Shown here: positions 23,149 to 38,200 of the stretch, piece after piece
How positions within the stretch are numbered: the first letter of the stretch is position 1
Layout: each line of letters begins with the position of its first letter
DNA from: Aphis gossypii
Taxonomy: Eukaryota; Arthropoda; Insecta; Hemiptera; Aphididae
NCBI RefSeq assembly: GCF_020184175.1
Contig: NC_065530.1
Span: 63,155,260-63,219,259 of the forward strand
DNA length: 64,000 nucleotides
Direction: 5' to 3'
Translations under genes and position numbers: made by a program
Notes under the pieces: model-generated
Database searches by the model: none
The model's input: only the letters and a program-made list of their open reading frames with translations
Told to the model about the DNA's origin: nothing

Positions 23149-26100
23149 ATAAGTTATTCTACAACCACCGTATTGAACATAATTCTAGATTAAAAGTTTA
23201 TGACATTTGCATGCATATTACAAATAATGATTTAAAGCTATAAACTATCTTAAGAACATTTTAACGATAATAAACGAGTAACTTATTTTTTTAAAGAACA
23301 AAAATAAAACTTTGCTGATTTAAAAACCATGTAACGATTATTTTTCAGTTTAAATTATTTTATTATTAAGTTTATTTAAATAAATACACTATAATTTATG
23401 GTATTGCTTTTACACTTATTTAAACTATTATTATTATATTTTATTCGAATATTATTTTCTTTTTAAAAATTATACTAAATGTATTGTTTTATTGCAATAT
23501 TATTTGAGTATAATAATTATTAAGTATATTGTTTTATTGTATTTGAATTTTGTTTACAATTGTAAATGTTTATATTTGGTACGAATAGAGTATTCAATCG
23601 AATCTTTTTGTAGTTTACGATTTAAATAACTTGCAATGTATTATGTTATTACTTTTTTTTTTAAATAAATCATTTTCTAGAACTAAGTTGATAATATAAA
23701 AGATAATTTCTAAAAATTTTTTAGACATTTTTAGGAAGTTTTTAATGTTTTCAAAGTTTTGTACAATTTATGATTATAACTTTCATGAAGTGTAGTTTTG
23801 TCTTTTTTTTTTAACTATTATTTATAATTTTTTAATTACCTTGGTTCAAGTCATTAAGATTAATATTTTAAATTGTATTATTTAAAGAGTAATACATATA
23901 TTCTGCAATTTTATTTTAGTACTCAATTTATTATATAGGTACAAATTATTAATATAAATTAGTGATTAATATTGATTAATTTCTTAAAAATAGTATTAAA
24001 ATAGTTATTTCTATATATTTGAAATACATATTAATATGTATAGCTTAGGTATTATATTATAATACATATTACGTCTAATACGATTTTATTGAATTAATAA
24101 TATCGTTTGAAAAATTATAAAAATATTAATAATCAAATTAAAAAGTAATATACTATAATGCATTGTGTTAAATTAATATTCTCCCGTCTTAAAAATTCTA
24201 ATTTATAATGTAAATCTATTTTCAATATTTAGATTACAATATTATGTACTCATCATATTATAATATGTTTTATAAATACGTAAACTAGCTATGATGGATC
24301 ATTTTTTTCTTTTGCTTAAGTTTATATAAATGTTAATAGACTTTTCTATTTTACACTTAAAATATTGAATATAACATGACTATTAAAAATGTATACATTT
24401 TAAATTAAATTAAGTAAGAACAACTTACTAGGGTTATATATATTTGTACAAAACATTAACAAACTAGTTACGTCATACCGTCTTTAAAATATATTAGCAT
24501 GTTAATGCTATTTGATTCTACTATATGTTTCAATAAATAATAAATAATTAATAAGTTTAAATATTAATAAAATTAAATATTTACATTGAAAAATGCATAA
24601 AGAAGATAATGTAATTAATATTTTTAAAAAAGTTTTATTTTTGACAAGGCAATGCGAATTGTTTTTTTTTTTCATTTTTATATTTATCTACGCAGCTTAT
24701 AGGTACCTAAATATAATATCAAGTGTATAAACATTAGATTTAATACAAAAAAAGGGTATTTCTGTAATGTCTTTATTATCGTGGTATTGTAAGTATTTCA
24801 ACGAATAGTTTTTCACATCCATTAAATTGTAATGTGATTAAATGATGTATCAAGTGGTCATTGAGGTTGAACTACACAAAGAATTATATTTAATATGTTA
24901 TAGGTTGTTTTTTTAAGAGTGATACTATTTATATAATTTGATATAATAATTTAATACAAAAATTAATATTTTATAATTTTATTGAAACGATTATTACGAC
25001 AAAATAATATAGTAAGATAGAAAAAACAAGTTATTTAATTTATAGCCAATCGTACAGCTTAAAGCTTAACCTAAGCTTAACTACCTACATGTATTCGTAT
25101 TGTATGTATTATTCAGCTGTTACTTACTTAGTGTAATAGTAACATAACCATGAAAATATACTTCATAAGAAAACACTCTTAGTGTGGGAAAGGCTATTGT
25201 AAATACACAATTGAATTTTAGTATTGTTATTATCGAGTTCGTAATTGTGCGTATTTTACAAAATAGGAAAATTAAATTTGGTAATAATTACTAATATGAC
25301 CATACGTATATAGACTATATTATGTAGAAACGATAGAATATTATACCTAATTTTCATTATGACGGATTGTTAGACCTACGGGATTAAAATGTTTATTTTC
25401 TGCTCGAATCAAAGTTTTAAAATTAAAAACACCATTTATGGATAAAATAGTGTACTAAAATAATTTAATTCACTTTCTGAATTGTTCAGAGCATACATTT
25501 TTATACACAGATCCTTGGGCTATGCATAATACGTGTTTAGTATAATCCTATATGTTTATAACAACAATGTTTTACACAATGCCTTTGCTAATAAAGATAT
25601 ATTATTAATGTAAACAATATGATGATAATTAAATGTAAGTACATATACAATTGATAAAAACAATTAGGAACCCAAAATGAAGTCTAATTTTAACATTGAA
25701 AATCTTAAACGTTTTTCTATTTCAATGGTTTTTATTATGTTTTGGGACATAACTCAAAAAATATTAAAATATCGATAAAATCTCAATAGCGTGATTTTAA
25801 ATACTAGCTCTACTTTTAATCATTTTCAAATGTGAATATTATGCAATGATTGCTTTTTCAATTCATAAGAATAAAACCCTAGTACCTTGAGCCCGGGTTT
25901 CATAATATGAAATTGGAAATGTTTTAACGTTTGTTTCAAAAAAAAAATATAGAATAAAGAATTATTTACTGCATAGAAATATCAAATAAATACTAATACC
26001 ACCAAACACTTACGGTTTAGTAAAAAACAATTATCAGTACATAATATTGATTATTCTTATAAATCATGATTACTGAAATACAGAAATGTGTTAATGAAAA

Positions 26101-26735
26101 AATTTTATGTAAAGGCGTATCCACAAAAATAAATAATAAACTAATAATAAATCACATTACAATATATAAAAACATTATTTAATTGTTCAGTTTTTTATAC
26201 ATTATTTTGTTGTTATGCCCTTATTTTAATATTAATATGTTAGTTACATAAAAATAGTTTTTTTTTTTAAATTGTACCTCTTGATAACGTTTTGAAATTA
26301 ATTACATTTTCGAAATACAATGCTTTTATCACAATAATTGGGAAATTAATTTTTAATAACTACAGTATATAACTATGTATAATAAAATAAAGTTTGTAAT
26401 TAGTATATATCAATCAGTACATGTATATTGTATATATTTGTATATTATATTTTATTTCGTTGAAATTTAGATAATATTTAAACAAAAGCATAATACTATT
26501 TCAGGCTTTAGTTGGAAATTTGTTATATATATTATTATAATCCATAATACATAAAAGTTTAAGAAGAATATATTATTACTATACCTTATTGCGAAACCAA
26601 TTAACGTATATTATGTTTTATGAAAATGTATAATAATATGATTGTAATATAAATAATAAAAATGGTTTTTTTTTTTTTAATATCTCGTAATATCCTCGTA
26701 ACATCTAAATAAAACTATTATTGTGTCTAACAATT

Positions 26736-26760
26736 ATTTTATTTTATTTTATTTTATTTT
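26736..26760. repeat. ATTTT pentanucleotide repeat, 5 copies
   Basis: Five exact tandem copies of ATTTT, an ordinary short microsatellite. Confidence 0.95.
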
Positions 26761-27895
26761 AACATATAAAAAGATAGTGATTTGAATATTTGATTATGAC
26801 CATAACGCCGAGTTGTAAAAACGCACACACTTTTTAGTAGGTAACTATTTTATATTGTGTTCGTATTTAATAATTATGCTACACACATAAAATAAAATTG
26901 CAGAATTTTCACATTAAAATAAAAGTAGACCTGTACAAAATTAATTTAATATTAAATTTGTAAACATCTGCAGCTAACTTATATATTTGCCAAGTAGGTT
27001 AATAAGTTTATATTAGCAAACAACTTTATGGAGTTTATAATTTCATAAAAAGCCTGCTAAAATATTATTTTCGTTAATAGGTATGTAATACATTTGAACG
27101 TGTAGGTTAGTTTAAACAGTGTACAAAAAGTATCTCACTTGTAATCTCATAATGATGATTTAAAATTTTATATTACAGTTATAAGGTAAAGTATTATTAT
27201 TTATATTAAATGTATGTAGTGATATAGTAAATAACTTGTCTAGAATCTACTTTAAATTACATTTAATGTAAATTATTTTACCCAAGTTTTTATTTTAATA
27301 TTTAATATTATAATATAACAATTTCATTTTGTAATAAAACTGTTTATATTATAAAATGTTAATATGTATATAGATACACTATGTTTTAGATACAATAAAA
27401 TTATATCACAATCTCTTTTTATTAAACGAATCATTGTGTGTTTCATCATCACATATTTTTGTGCAACAAAAGTTAAAAAATAAAAATAAAAAGTATAACA
27501 AGAAGTAAGAACAGATTTCTAGAAAATATTTTACTTAAAATACCTACTACTTCAACAAAACCAAAGCAATGTTGAATAGTTTTAGTGTTTAAGACTTTAA
27601 GTTATTGCTTTTTGAAACTACATAACAAGCCAACTTGAAAAATATACGCAATGTTCTCTAAAGTATGCGAGTTAAACTCTTATCAAATTATTCACAACGC
27701 GTGTAGATATGTTGTATATAATAATCACGAGACATACAACTGTACATATTATTATATGGTTATGATGACGTTTTGACACTTATTTTAAAAACACCGTCCT
27801 GACATATAATAATTGCTCTAAGGTGAAAATACACCGATTTATGAATAGAAATACCATTTTTTTTCTCTCGGTGATTTCTATGTGTAATTTATTAT

Positions 27896-28420
27896 AATGA
27901 GTTGGACGACGACCGGATGCGAAATGTTCGACAATGGCACATGCGAGTCCGGCATACGTGAAATACGGCAATTGGTAAATGGCCGTGAAGGGACTCTCTC
28001 CGATCGTTAGTCATCCGGCGGTTGCGTGGGTGTGGTAGCACGAATTGTAAAATCGAGGGGGGAAAGTGAGAAAAGTCGGAGATGGTGCCATTGAATTTAT
28101 CGCGCGCGATTAAAGACGGCCCGGATGGCTGTTTGATCGGTGTGGATGGGGCGCGGGGTTATCAGTCGAGTGTAGTCCGTCCGGAGAAAAACGCAAGCGT
28201 ATCCAACAGAGAAATTAAAAGCTCTCTCGCGATGCAGACGATTACTCTGAATAGACAAGGACAACGGGGAAGATTAACTCTACTCAAAATCCGTGCCTCG
28301 GCGGTTGCCCAACGCCGCTCGTTTTTGGACGACGAGAGATGTAAAGTCGGTTTGGGTTTGGGATCGTGATTAGAATACCGAAAACCGAGGGCGAGAGCTC
28401 ACAAGAAAATACACGGTTTG
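27896..28420. promoter_or_regulatory. CpG-rich island with possible exon(s)
   Basis: About 500 bases are sharply richer in GC and CG dinucleotides than their surroundings. On the plus strand ATG 28082 opens 95 codons (MVPLNLSRAIKDGPDG...) with no motif I know. On the minus strand a strong acceptor (CCGTTGTCCTTGTCTATTCAG, pyrimidine-rich, AG at 28247-28248) is followed by two open frames. One would be phase-compatible with the exon at 38802-39018 and reads VIVCIARELLISLLDTLAFF before a TGA. The other, shorter in hydrophobics, stays open about 51 codons. The island may be a promoter, an alternative terminal exon of the minus-strand gene or a separate gene; I cannot decide. Confidence 0.35.
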
Positions 28421-28835
28421 CAAAAAATTATATATATACAAATAAAAACTTAGCCCCATGCGTATAACGTGCATTCAGTGACTGTGTGTATATACCGCAG
28501 GGATTTAACAAATTTCGCCTAGCCCGTGGGCTAAATGCGACTTTTATCGCATGCACGTCATACGGACGCCGCCAAAAAAGTGACCCTACGTCAGAGATAT
28601 ATGGACGGGAGAAAGAACCGTTTTGTGTTATGTTAACGGACCTTTTTTTTAACGAGTTCAATAGTGCTACAATAATATTATAATACAAATGTGAGCGTTG
28701 TACAAGTGGGCGCGAAGTTTTACGTCATACCTAGGGTGTGAGGAACTTGAATAAGCAATTTTCTACAATAAATATTAAATATTATGGTAAATTATTGCAT
28801 TTTATCACAGCTTGTATAGAAATAACAATAAGATA
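28421..28835. other. Mixed-composition flank of the CpG island
   Basis: The segment 28490-28630 keeps moderate GC content and is open on both strands (65 codons plus, 86 codons minus). Neither translation shows a motif, and each is the shadow of the other. I call no gene here. Confidence 0.4.
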
Positions 28836-29225
28836 CAGCATTGTGGGTCTCAATCTTTTTAGGGCCACAATTCAATTTTTTCTTTAAAAATCCATCGTCA
28901 CCCACATGAGTGTACTTTTACAGAGCCAATAAATAAGTAGCTTTAAAAATTCAAAGTTATTACTTTTATAATACTTATTTATACAATTATACTTTATAGG
29001 TTTATAATTATTATAGTTTTTTTTTAAATGTGTTTGGAATAATGAGTAGTATGTGAATTAGTGTATGCTTGTTTCTTGCTGTGGTTCATAACAACACATT
29101 GCACAGTTTAATATATCATAAACATATCATAGAATCTATATATAGCTTAAAAAATATTTCCTGACTCACTAAAAATGGACTTGTGACTTGCCAGTGGATC
29201 GTAACCCAAAGTTTGAGGAACGCTG
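28836..29225. mobile_element. Decayed hAT-like non-autonomous element (MITE)
   Basis: The left end CAGCATTGTGGGTCTCAATC followed by TTTTTAGGGCCAC and the right end read inward, CAGCGTTCCTCAAACTTTGG, both fit the CAG..TTC(T)CAAACTTTTTGGGCC pattern of hAT-family termini. The arms differ by several substitutions and a small gap. The interior has no coding sequence. The expected 8-bp target duplication is not clean: left flank ..CAATAAGATA, right flank CAATATAGAT. The family assignment is from the terminal pattern only. Confidence 0.5.
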
Positions 29226-32200
29226 CAATATAGATTCTGAAAATAGATTTGAATTTTTCCTTACGTCATTGAATAATTTGTTAATCGTAAATAATTATTT
29301 TTTAGAATTCATTTGGTGATTTGTTAATAGCGCAGATGCGTAATCGTTTAATTTCCCTTACCAAATATGGGTCAATCAAACAGTTATATTCTGGGAAAAT
29401 TCATCGATGAGAAGAGGTTATACTGAATTCAGAACACCAAGAAACGCTCAAACATATAATACCATGCCAAATCTACTGCGGACTTTCGCATAGAAATAAA
29501 AAAAATAAAAACACGTCTAATAAATCGAAAAATAATTCGTTTAAAATCCTTTAAATTGTGATTACAGCATTTTTTAATGCTTCCAATCATTGGTCGTATT
29601 GGTGCCTGCATGCAAAGTGTTTTATTTTACCTCTACCAACACGTTTTTATATTTCATAACATTTTTTCTTTGCACCCAATTTTTAACACGCGATAATTAC
29701 AAACACATTTAAGAACTGTAGACTATATCAAAGTGGTTTTTTCAACGAACCCGATTAAAGATAACATACCCGTGTAATTCTAAATTATGTTTTTTGTACC
29801 TATGCATGAAAAACTGTTATGGGTTACATACCTATATAAAAACATCGTTTGAGTAGGTAAAAACATATAAATTGACATAATTTAAGTGCACACGAACTCA
29901 AGTTTTACCGTGTAAAAATAATACATAAATCAACGCCACTATACTCATTACTCGTGTATCAGTCATATATATATATAATCATGAAATTGACTTCCTTTCC
30001 GCACAAAAAACTTTATTTAGCCAAACTCTACTGCCACATTTACGAAGTTTCGTGTTTGGTCTTAAAATACAATACCAAATATATTTCATCTCTTGAATGT
30101 TACTTGGTTTATATTTTTCTTAAATTTTTAATGTTTTATTCTCTTAGCCATAAGTCCTCAGGAGAAATAAATGCCTCATAATGGTTATTTTTAATGAACA
30201 ATTCAAATTCAGAGACAGTTTGCATCGTTAAATTTTGATAATATTTGGTGTTTTGCACGTTGGAGTAATAAAAGATATCTTTTTTATTGTAAAAGTGTAG
30301 AAATATTACAATTGTAACTAAATTTACATTCGAATGTTTTTTTTACCGTTTCATTGCATTTATAAATAATATTAAAAATAATTTTAATTTTAATGAAAGC
30401 AGAAAATAATGAATTATAAAAAGTTCTTGAAAAATTAATTTAAATAACTATATGTAATTTTAAACGACGTATAAAACCATAATACGGGAATAAAAATAAA
30501 ATGTTAAATAATTGATCACCGAAGTTATTATTTTTGAATAAATCGTCTAAACTATAAATAATAATTTGGTTTTATAATATAACATACATATTTAAGTGAT
30601 AAATAAATATATTATAATTTATTTTATTTATCTATGTATTAAATATTTAGTTTGTTATTCTCGATTATAGCGTTCATACTATTAAAAAAATGTATACATA
30701 TATTTTAATAACCATAAAGGTAGATATTTACATTTTTATTTAATAACAACAATAAAATTGTTTTTAAACTTTAAATTTACCATAATGCAATTAAGATGCA
30801 AGATAAAACTGTATAAAAAATTTTTTTTTTTGACACGCACTTTTAATTTTTCTACAATATTAGTTAAATTTTAAAATATGACTATTATATTGATTTATTA
30901 TTGATACTTATTTTTTTTCAATTTCTAACATTATGAAACTATTTTCCAAGTTGTACATCAAATATATATTTTGATATGACGTATAGTTTTTACATTTTGA
31001 TTTTTATTATAATCGTGGTATTGCTCAAAATTAGTAGTTACCTATATAAGTAACACATAAATTTTAATTAACTTATTGGAATTTGAGGATAACTGTGATT
31101 TAAAATCTATTTTAGTGGTATTATTCATATATAATTACTGAAGTACGATATTAATTTTTCTTTGTTATTTTAAAGCATTTTGAGATATTTTGTTAAGAAT
31201 TTTTAAAGTTTTGAATATTAAGAACTTTTAAATCGTAGTGTAGAATATATAGGTAGTTATTTTGTAAAATTTAAAATTATATTCTCAATTAATCATTATG
31301 AATCGTTTGTTATAAATTAAAAACTTTGTTTTGGTATATAATTAATATTTAATATATGTCATTAAATTTATAGCCATGTTATAAAATAAATACAAGTAAA
31401 CATAGAGAATACAGAATATTTTTTACTTGAAAATTATAATAGATAGCTTGTTATTAGGTATAGTTCATTACTTAAATTATTATTAATGATGTTTTTAACT
31501 AATAAAAATACTAGTTCATAATAACTGAAATAATAAACATTATATAATATTATAGCACCTGTATATTTCTAAACATTATATTATATTGAAATATATTATT
31601 CAGCAATTAAAAGCGACGAATGACAATAATTACCTGTAATTAATAAATGTTGATTCATTGAAATTACATGAAAATATGTGTTTTCGCACTTTATACTAAC
31701 AAAATTATCTCTGTAAAATTATTAAAATTAAAAAAAATGTTCAATGAACTATTATAAATTTCAAAGATTTTCTAAACATATTTTAAATTTGAACTCGTTG
31801 GTCTCTTTAAACTATTTTTAGAAGCAGAGAAGTACTTGCTTACTAAATGATTATAAGAATATTTAAAAATAAATAATCAATTTACTTTTTGAGATGATTT
31901 GTATAAGATGACTCGATTTATGAGTCACGAAAAAAATATAATTTGTTGTTTCTTAATTATACCAATAATAATAATACTATAGTATAATAATAAAATAGTT
32001 AAAGTAAGTTTATTAAAACCTGTTTAGTGTTTATATTTTTTGTTTTAAAATAAGAGCTTTGGTGATTGTTTATTTGAATTAAAAATATATTTTAATACAA
32101 ATTGTTTATATCTAAATAGTATTTATAAATTTAAATCATATATTATTAAATAAAAATGGTTTTAACTAAAAGTAGAAGTAACTATCTACTATGTTTTATA

Positions 32201-35200
32201 CACAGGTCATAGTACCTAAAAAGAACTCGAAGTTATTAAAAAAAACATATTCTGTAAAAAAAAGTTTCATTGGTTCAAACCCGTAAAATTGATCTTAATA
32301 TACAATGGTCAGATTATAATACAAGCTGCTAACTATAGAACATAATTAATAAGAAAATTTCAATACATTGTTTGATTAATTAGTTTTGTGTTGTCTGAGA
32401 TAATATCAAATATATTTTATATAATCTCATCTTGGAGGGGGAACAATATTCTGTAAATCTCATAAATAATGTGTATTGACCATGGTACATTTAACTCTCA
32501 CTAGTACGCCAACTTTACTGTCATACACACACATATATTTTATTATTAATTACATGACATATGATTGCAGTGACATGTAATAATATTCAAATATTGAAAT
32601 AATCTCTATAGCTAGAGATTGTTGATCAAGTCATTTGCCTTTGAATTTATGATGAGTACCACGAATTCCATTGTAAAGTTTTTACAAAGTGCATCTATAT
32701 TAATATTATGTATACTTTGTTGCATTTATTGATATATTATGTTTGATTGCACTTTAAGATTTATAGTTCCGTACACATATGTATCTGTGCCGTAAAGGTT
32801 GTTGTCTCTGCTGTGCTGCAGTGTATTAAAATTTTTGAAACTTTATGTTATATTATTTTGTTTTATAACTTTGTTATACTATGTAGTTGAAACAACGCTT
32901 ATTATCTTAAAATAATATGCATACTAAAACTTTTTAACCGATAAACATATTCGATTTATCAAGATTTTCGCTATTATTTTCGTAATTATTAGATACGTTC
33001 TAGTTAGTTATCACTTTTTTATGTCTGAGAAAATTTCCATTAAAAGTTTTTCGATTTGTTTTATCAACGTTTGTTTGTTAGGTAAAGGGTAGTATCTTAT
33101 CGTATTTCCTGTACCATTTTAACTTATTATGCGAATTGTAACAAAGTCATCGTAAAATATACTCTTCCTAGGTGATTTAATGCAATTTTATATTGTACTC
33201 GAATGCTTATTTCATTTGAAAAGAGTGTGCTTTTCATTCAATAAAGTGATTTGTTCGGAATTGGAAAAAGGAACCATTTGGACATTAAATTGCTCTGGAA
33301 ATGGATGGTGATTTTATTTTAAAAAATTGAACAATGATCCGATAGATTGCATCTGATTTCCGCGTCATATTTTATTGCTATAATGTCGATTTGAAATTGA
33401 AATTGATTATTTTACTGCTTAAATTGAAATTGAAATTATATATTTGGTGGTTAGATAGTATGTATATAGCAAAAACAAATTCTTTATAAATTATTCTACA
33501 TCGTGTTACGGCGTTTGATTTCATTTACTAAATACAAAAAATTATTTTCTAAATTAGTTTAATATCGTAATTACATGACATACAGTGGGTATTTATTTTC
33601 TATACCAAACTATTATACTACACCTTTATAATACTTATTGGAGTTGTGTATTTTTAAATTATATTTTTAAAAAGAATCTCATAATTGATAAATAACTGAT
33701 AAAGTCTGTTCGTCGTGCTAAGATAAATATACGTTAGTAATTGTATGGAATGCGATAATGATTAAAGGATTTTGACACATATAGATCAATAATGTACTTA
33801 ATCAGTAATCATAATAAAAACAAAAAAAAAAAAAAATAGAAAGGATTTTAACTATATTATATTTTTATATGTAAAAGATGTGTATTCTTACGTGCTTTCG
33901 TGTTTCGTGGCACATAATTTCTTAATTCTGTTTATTAATTTACTGTTTAAGATATTTAAAATATTAAATGAGAAAATTATACAAATCTTAAAAACACCAT
34001 GTTTATCTAAATATGGAAAATACTAAAAATGCATAACTTAACCTGCTGTATAAAAAAATCAATTTATAAATGACAAAAGTTAAATACATTTACATAAAAT
34101 GTGTATATTAAATTTAATAATTCATAATAATTCGCAAATTTCATTTTATAAATAGTACTTTAAAGTTTAAATTTGCATGACGTATTGTTCAACTTTTATA
34201 CTAGAGAAAATAGTTTCATATTTTTTATACTCAATTACTACACAATTCCTCATGTATTATATTATATTATATTATATTATATTAATTATATAAAAATATG
34301 ATATTAAATTAATGTGTCTATTGATTATTGATAATTTTTATAATCATGAAACTTTTCACCATTACGGATTTTAATTATTACCTACTATAAAATATTATAC
34401 ATATCATTACTTCTTATTGGTATTTATTTTATTGTATTATAAATATTAAATAAAACACAGACCACAGTTTAGAACGATTAGATAAATAATTTCCATTATT
34501 ATATTATTATTACTATGAATTTTAAATATGTAGGTAGTGTTTATTATTCAAGCAATAACCAATCTATTATTAATTAGTGGCTTTTTGAAACAAATAAACC
34601 AACAAAATTAAATTAAAAAAAACAACAATATTTTCACCTATTACTAATTGAAATATAATGAAACTTATTTATTAACATCGATTTATAGGAATATAATTAT
34701 TATATAGAATATAGAATAGAATGAAGATTATCTGCAATCTAAATATTATACAATAAATTATATATTTTGTTATTAAAAGTTTTTAACAATATGAATTATG
34801 AATCTTAAACTGAAACATTTTAAAAACATTATATAAATATGAAAGTATTAAAAAGTTCATATTACATTATTAATAATGAAAATTTATCGATGCTACAAAC
34901 ATAGGTCAAACAATAATATACATTCAACGAAATATTAATAATAAATGAATTGAATTGTAATAAATGTATTTGAACACTTTTTCAAAATTGGAATCATTTT
35001 TTTTTTCAAATAAATTGAATTGAATTTTGAACTAACATAGATTTCTTTATTTTATCTAAGTTTATGATAAAAATTTAAAAAAAAAAAAAAATGAAACAAA
35101 AATAATGTATATTATTTAATTTAAGTTATTAATTGATCGTTTTATTAAATACGTCAAGGGTTTTACAACTATACCTCGTTTTTCACAACTCAAAAGTTGT

Positions 35201-38200
35201 ACCTACTACTGAAATTCAACAACTAAAACATATTAGGTACCTATACTTCATTAAAAACGTATTTTAATTTCTTTGAACCATTTACGACTCGTAATTTCCC
35301 ATGGTTTGTAGTTACTTTAACGAATTCTTAAATCACTTTGTAGAATAAAACACAAGTCAAAAACCCTGTCCGGTAACAAAATTATTCGGAGTTGCGCGAC
35401 CTTCCGTAAAGTTTTAATAGGAAGTGTTTGCGGTCGCGTGGTGTAGTTTGAGTGTAAGGTGCTTTAACATTATCGATGCGAGGCTCCGAGCCAAGTTTCA
35501 CGTAAAATATTCCAAGTACATAGGGTCGAGGGATAATTTATATAACCACACTGTCGGTGGTTTAAAAAAAATGTATAATACATCGTGTATTCGACAGACG
35601 GTTGAACGGTAAACACTAATCAATACCTAATCATTTATCACTAACTGAGCGGATAGCCCATCATAGTGAACTGATGTTATGCGCATAAAATATATCGTTC
35701 CTTACAGTTATTTGTTCATTTAGAAAAACGGGTAGAAAAAAAATCACAAACGATTACCAACTAATAAACAAATAATTTTTTATTGATATATGTGAATGAC
35801 AGTAAACCTATGATGTGTTACGAGGGATGAACATTTTTAAATACGCATTAAAATTCAACAACAACGCAACTGCATAAAACAAACAAATAATATAGCAGAC
35901 ACATTATTGACACACGGCAGTATATTTAAAAAATTAAAACTAGTAATAACTCGATAGATTTGGATCTTTGTTTTTTTTCCTCAAATGTAAATAATATTTA
36001 ATGTCGATAAATTAATCAAATGTCTTTTATAATGATTTATAATTGAATTAAATAAATATGTAAATTTTATTGCGTTAAATAAAATTGTGTATGAGATTTC
36101 GTTATTAATTTAAGAGGATTTTTATTTTTTAACTCGTTTCTGTAGGGTTAAAAAAAATAATTTTATAACAGTTTTTTTTCAAAAATAATGACTTCAATAC
36201 TTTTGAACACTACTTTCATATAAATCGCCCATCAAACATACTTAATATTAAACACATTTTTTTATATATTGAAAGGTTATACTCGTTTGTATATACCTAT
36301 ATATACATTATACATACATTATATAATATGTATTATTATTGTATTTTACCGTACAGTGTTAGGTAGTATTAATATTTTGATATAAAATAGCCTTGACTTT
36401 TAAATTAATTAAACCGCGAATAAATTAAATCCAAAGCGTATTATTATATTTAGTTTAAACATTGCACGGTTTTTGAATCGTTTGTTTTGTATATTTTTCG
36501 TTTACATACTTTTAACCGTTAGTGAACACTGAACAGCATGTTATTTCAAGGTTCGAAATAATTTTTTTACACATTAACGATTACATAAAAAAAACCGCTA
36601 CGCGTGCTGAAAACTTAATTACATATTTCATAATAGATAAATATTAAATATTATATTGTTAATAGTTTTAATATATGCTACATGATATAATTTACTACAA
36701 TTTTTCTGTACGATCGTTCCCGTTGAAATAATAATAATACCTACCTAATAATAATCCAAACATTTTTTTTCACAATAAAATGTCTTAAAATGTTTTAAAC
36801 TGATGTCTTCTAATCCTACTTTTAATAATTTGGATTGTTGAACACGATACGAATAATACAATTCAAACCGTTGGCGTAAGTTTACGATTTGGTGTTCCGG
36901 TCACGTTCTACAATCTTAAGAGAATCGGCACCAAGACATGTACATCTTCAGTGTTTGCCTTCGTGCTTTACGCAAAATTGTTAACGAAAAACTACGACAA
37001 GTAGTTATAGTTGGGGTCTAACCTCGCGTGACGTTTTTGTTTTGGCATCGAATTCATCGCTGTGGCGACGTCATGGTCGTTGTCAGTGCGTACATGGAAT
37101 CAAATTGCCGGGAAACGCGTACATTATATATATACATTATATCCCAAAGTGCATCGCTCACGCTGTCCTGCACCACGTCGACACTGTCTAAGCGGCTCTA
37201 AATCATTTCCGAAAGACGCTAATCTCACTTAAGATTCAATTTGCCATAGAATTACGAAACTTTATAGCATTCTGTATTTCTGTATCGATATCGGTAAAGC
37301 CTTAAAATAACAAACGTATTGATACAAATATGCCACCACCGCCGTTTCATCGATTTATCATACTTGAATAAGAATTTCAGTGTTTTACTTATACGTAAAA
37401 AATATGGTTTTTAAAAATAGATTATAGGGTTCGTTTTAGTTATTTTGGGATTTTCTATGCTTATTTTACTCACAGTATACGTTTATGAAATATCAATAAA
37501 CAATATAGGTATTATTTTCTTGAAATATTGAATTAAAAGTGCATAGCCATCTTATTCAAACGTTATTTAAAACCGGTTTCGTAATTTTGAAAAAAATTGT
37601 AAATGTAATACTGTAGCTATTAATTTTAATTGCCAAAATACACGATATAAACACCAATTATTCATCTTCCTGTAGTTTCGTATAATTTATAATAACATTC
37701 CGCTGTGATTTACGAAAACGCTTTTAGTGTAATTTTTTATTTAAGTTTATGTTTTTACTCGTGTTTGAAATATTAAAATATTATAATTCAACAGCCGTTT
37801 CACATAAATCACGTCATCCGACGTTTTTTTCGGTAAGTTTATTATTTCATGATATGACGAACTTGATCGATGAGTCACAAAATAATTTGTAACTTTGTTT
37901 TAGAATTTTATGTGGGAAATTATTATGTCAAAACTACACATCGTTAAACTTGTCATATTGTTTTCATGCACCAAATCTTAAAGATTTGTGATGAACGAAG
38001 AATAAAATCATTCATCATGAATTTGCATGCTTAAGTCTCATCGTTTGTAATTTCGAATCAATCAAAACAAGCGAATACATAATTTAAGCGAACGATTATT
38101 AAGAATTTTAGAGATATCTGTTTATCCAAGTGCGACGTATCAAAATGTTTAACTACGAATTGTGGTTATTGTAACTTTTTGAGGCACGATAGACGGTGTA

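Larger units (their letters stand above)
19537..27895. other. Long AT-rich intronic or intergenic stretch
   Basis: More than 8 kb with no convincing gene on either strand. It lies inside the proposed intron of the minus-strand gene. The features I can point to are a perfect hairpin at 23105-23148, an ATTTT repeat at 26736-26760, and many poly-A and poly-T runs. A 63-codon minus-strand ORF at 27780-27971 partly overlaps the next island and is not called. Confidence 0.55.

Noticed and set aside
27780..27971. Minus-strand ORF with PYFTYAGLACAIVEHF and an upstream open part
   Set aside because: It looks protein-like, but no acceptable acceptor or donor bounds it, and the C-terminal half is A/T-driven.
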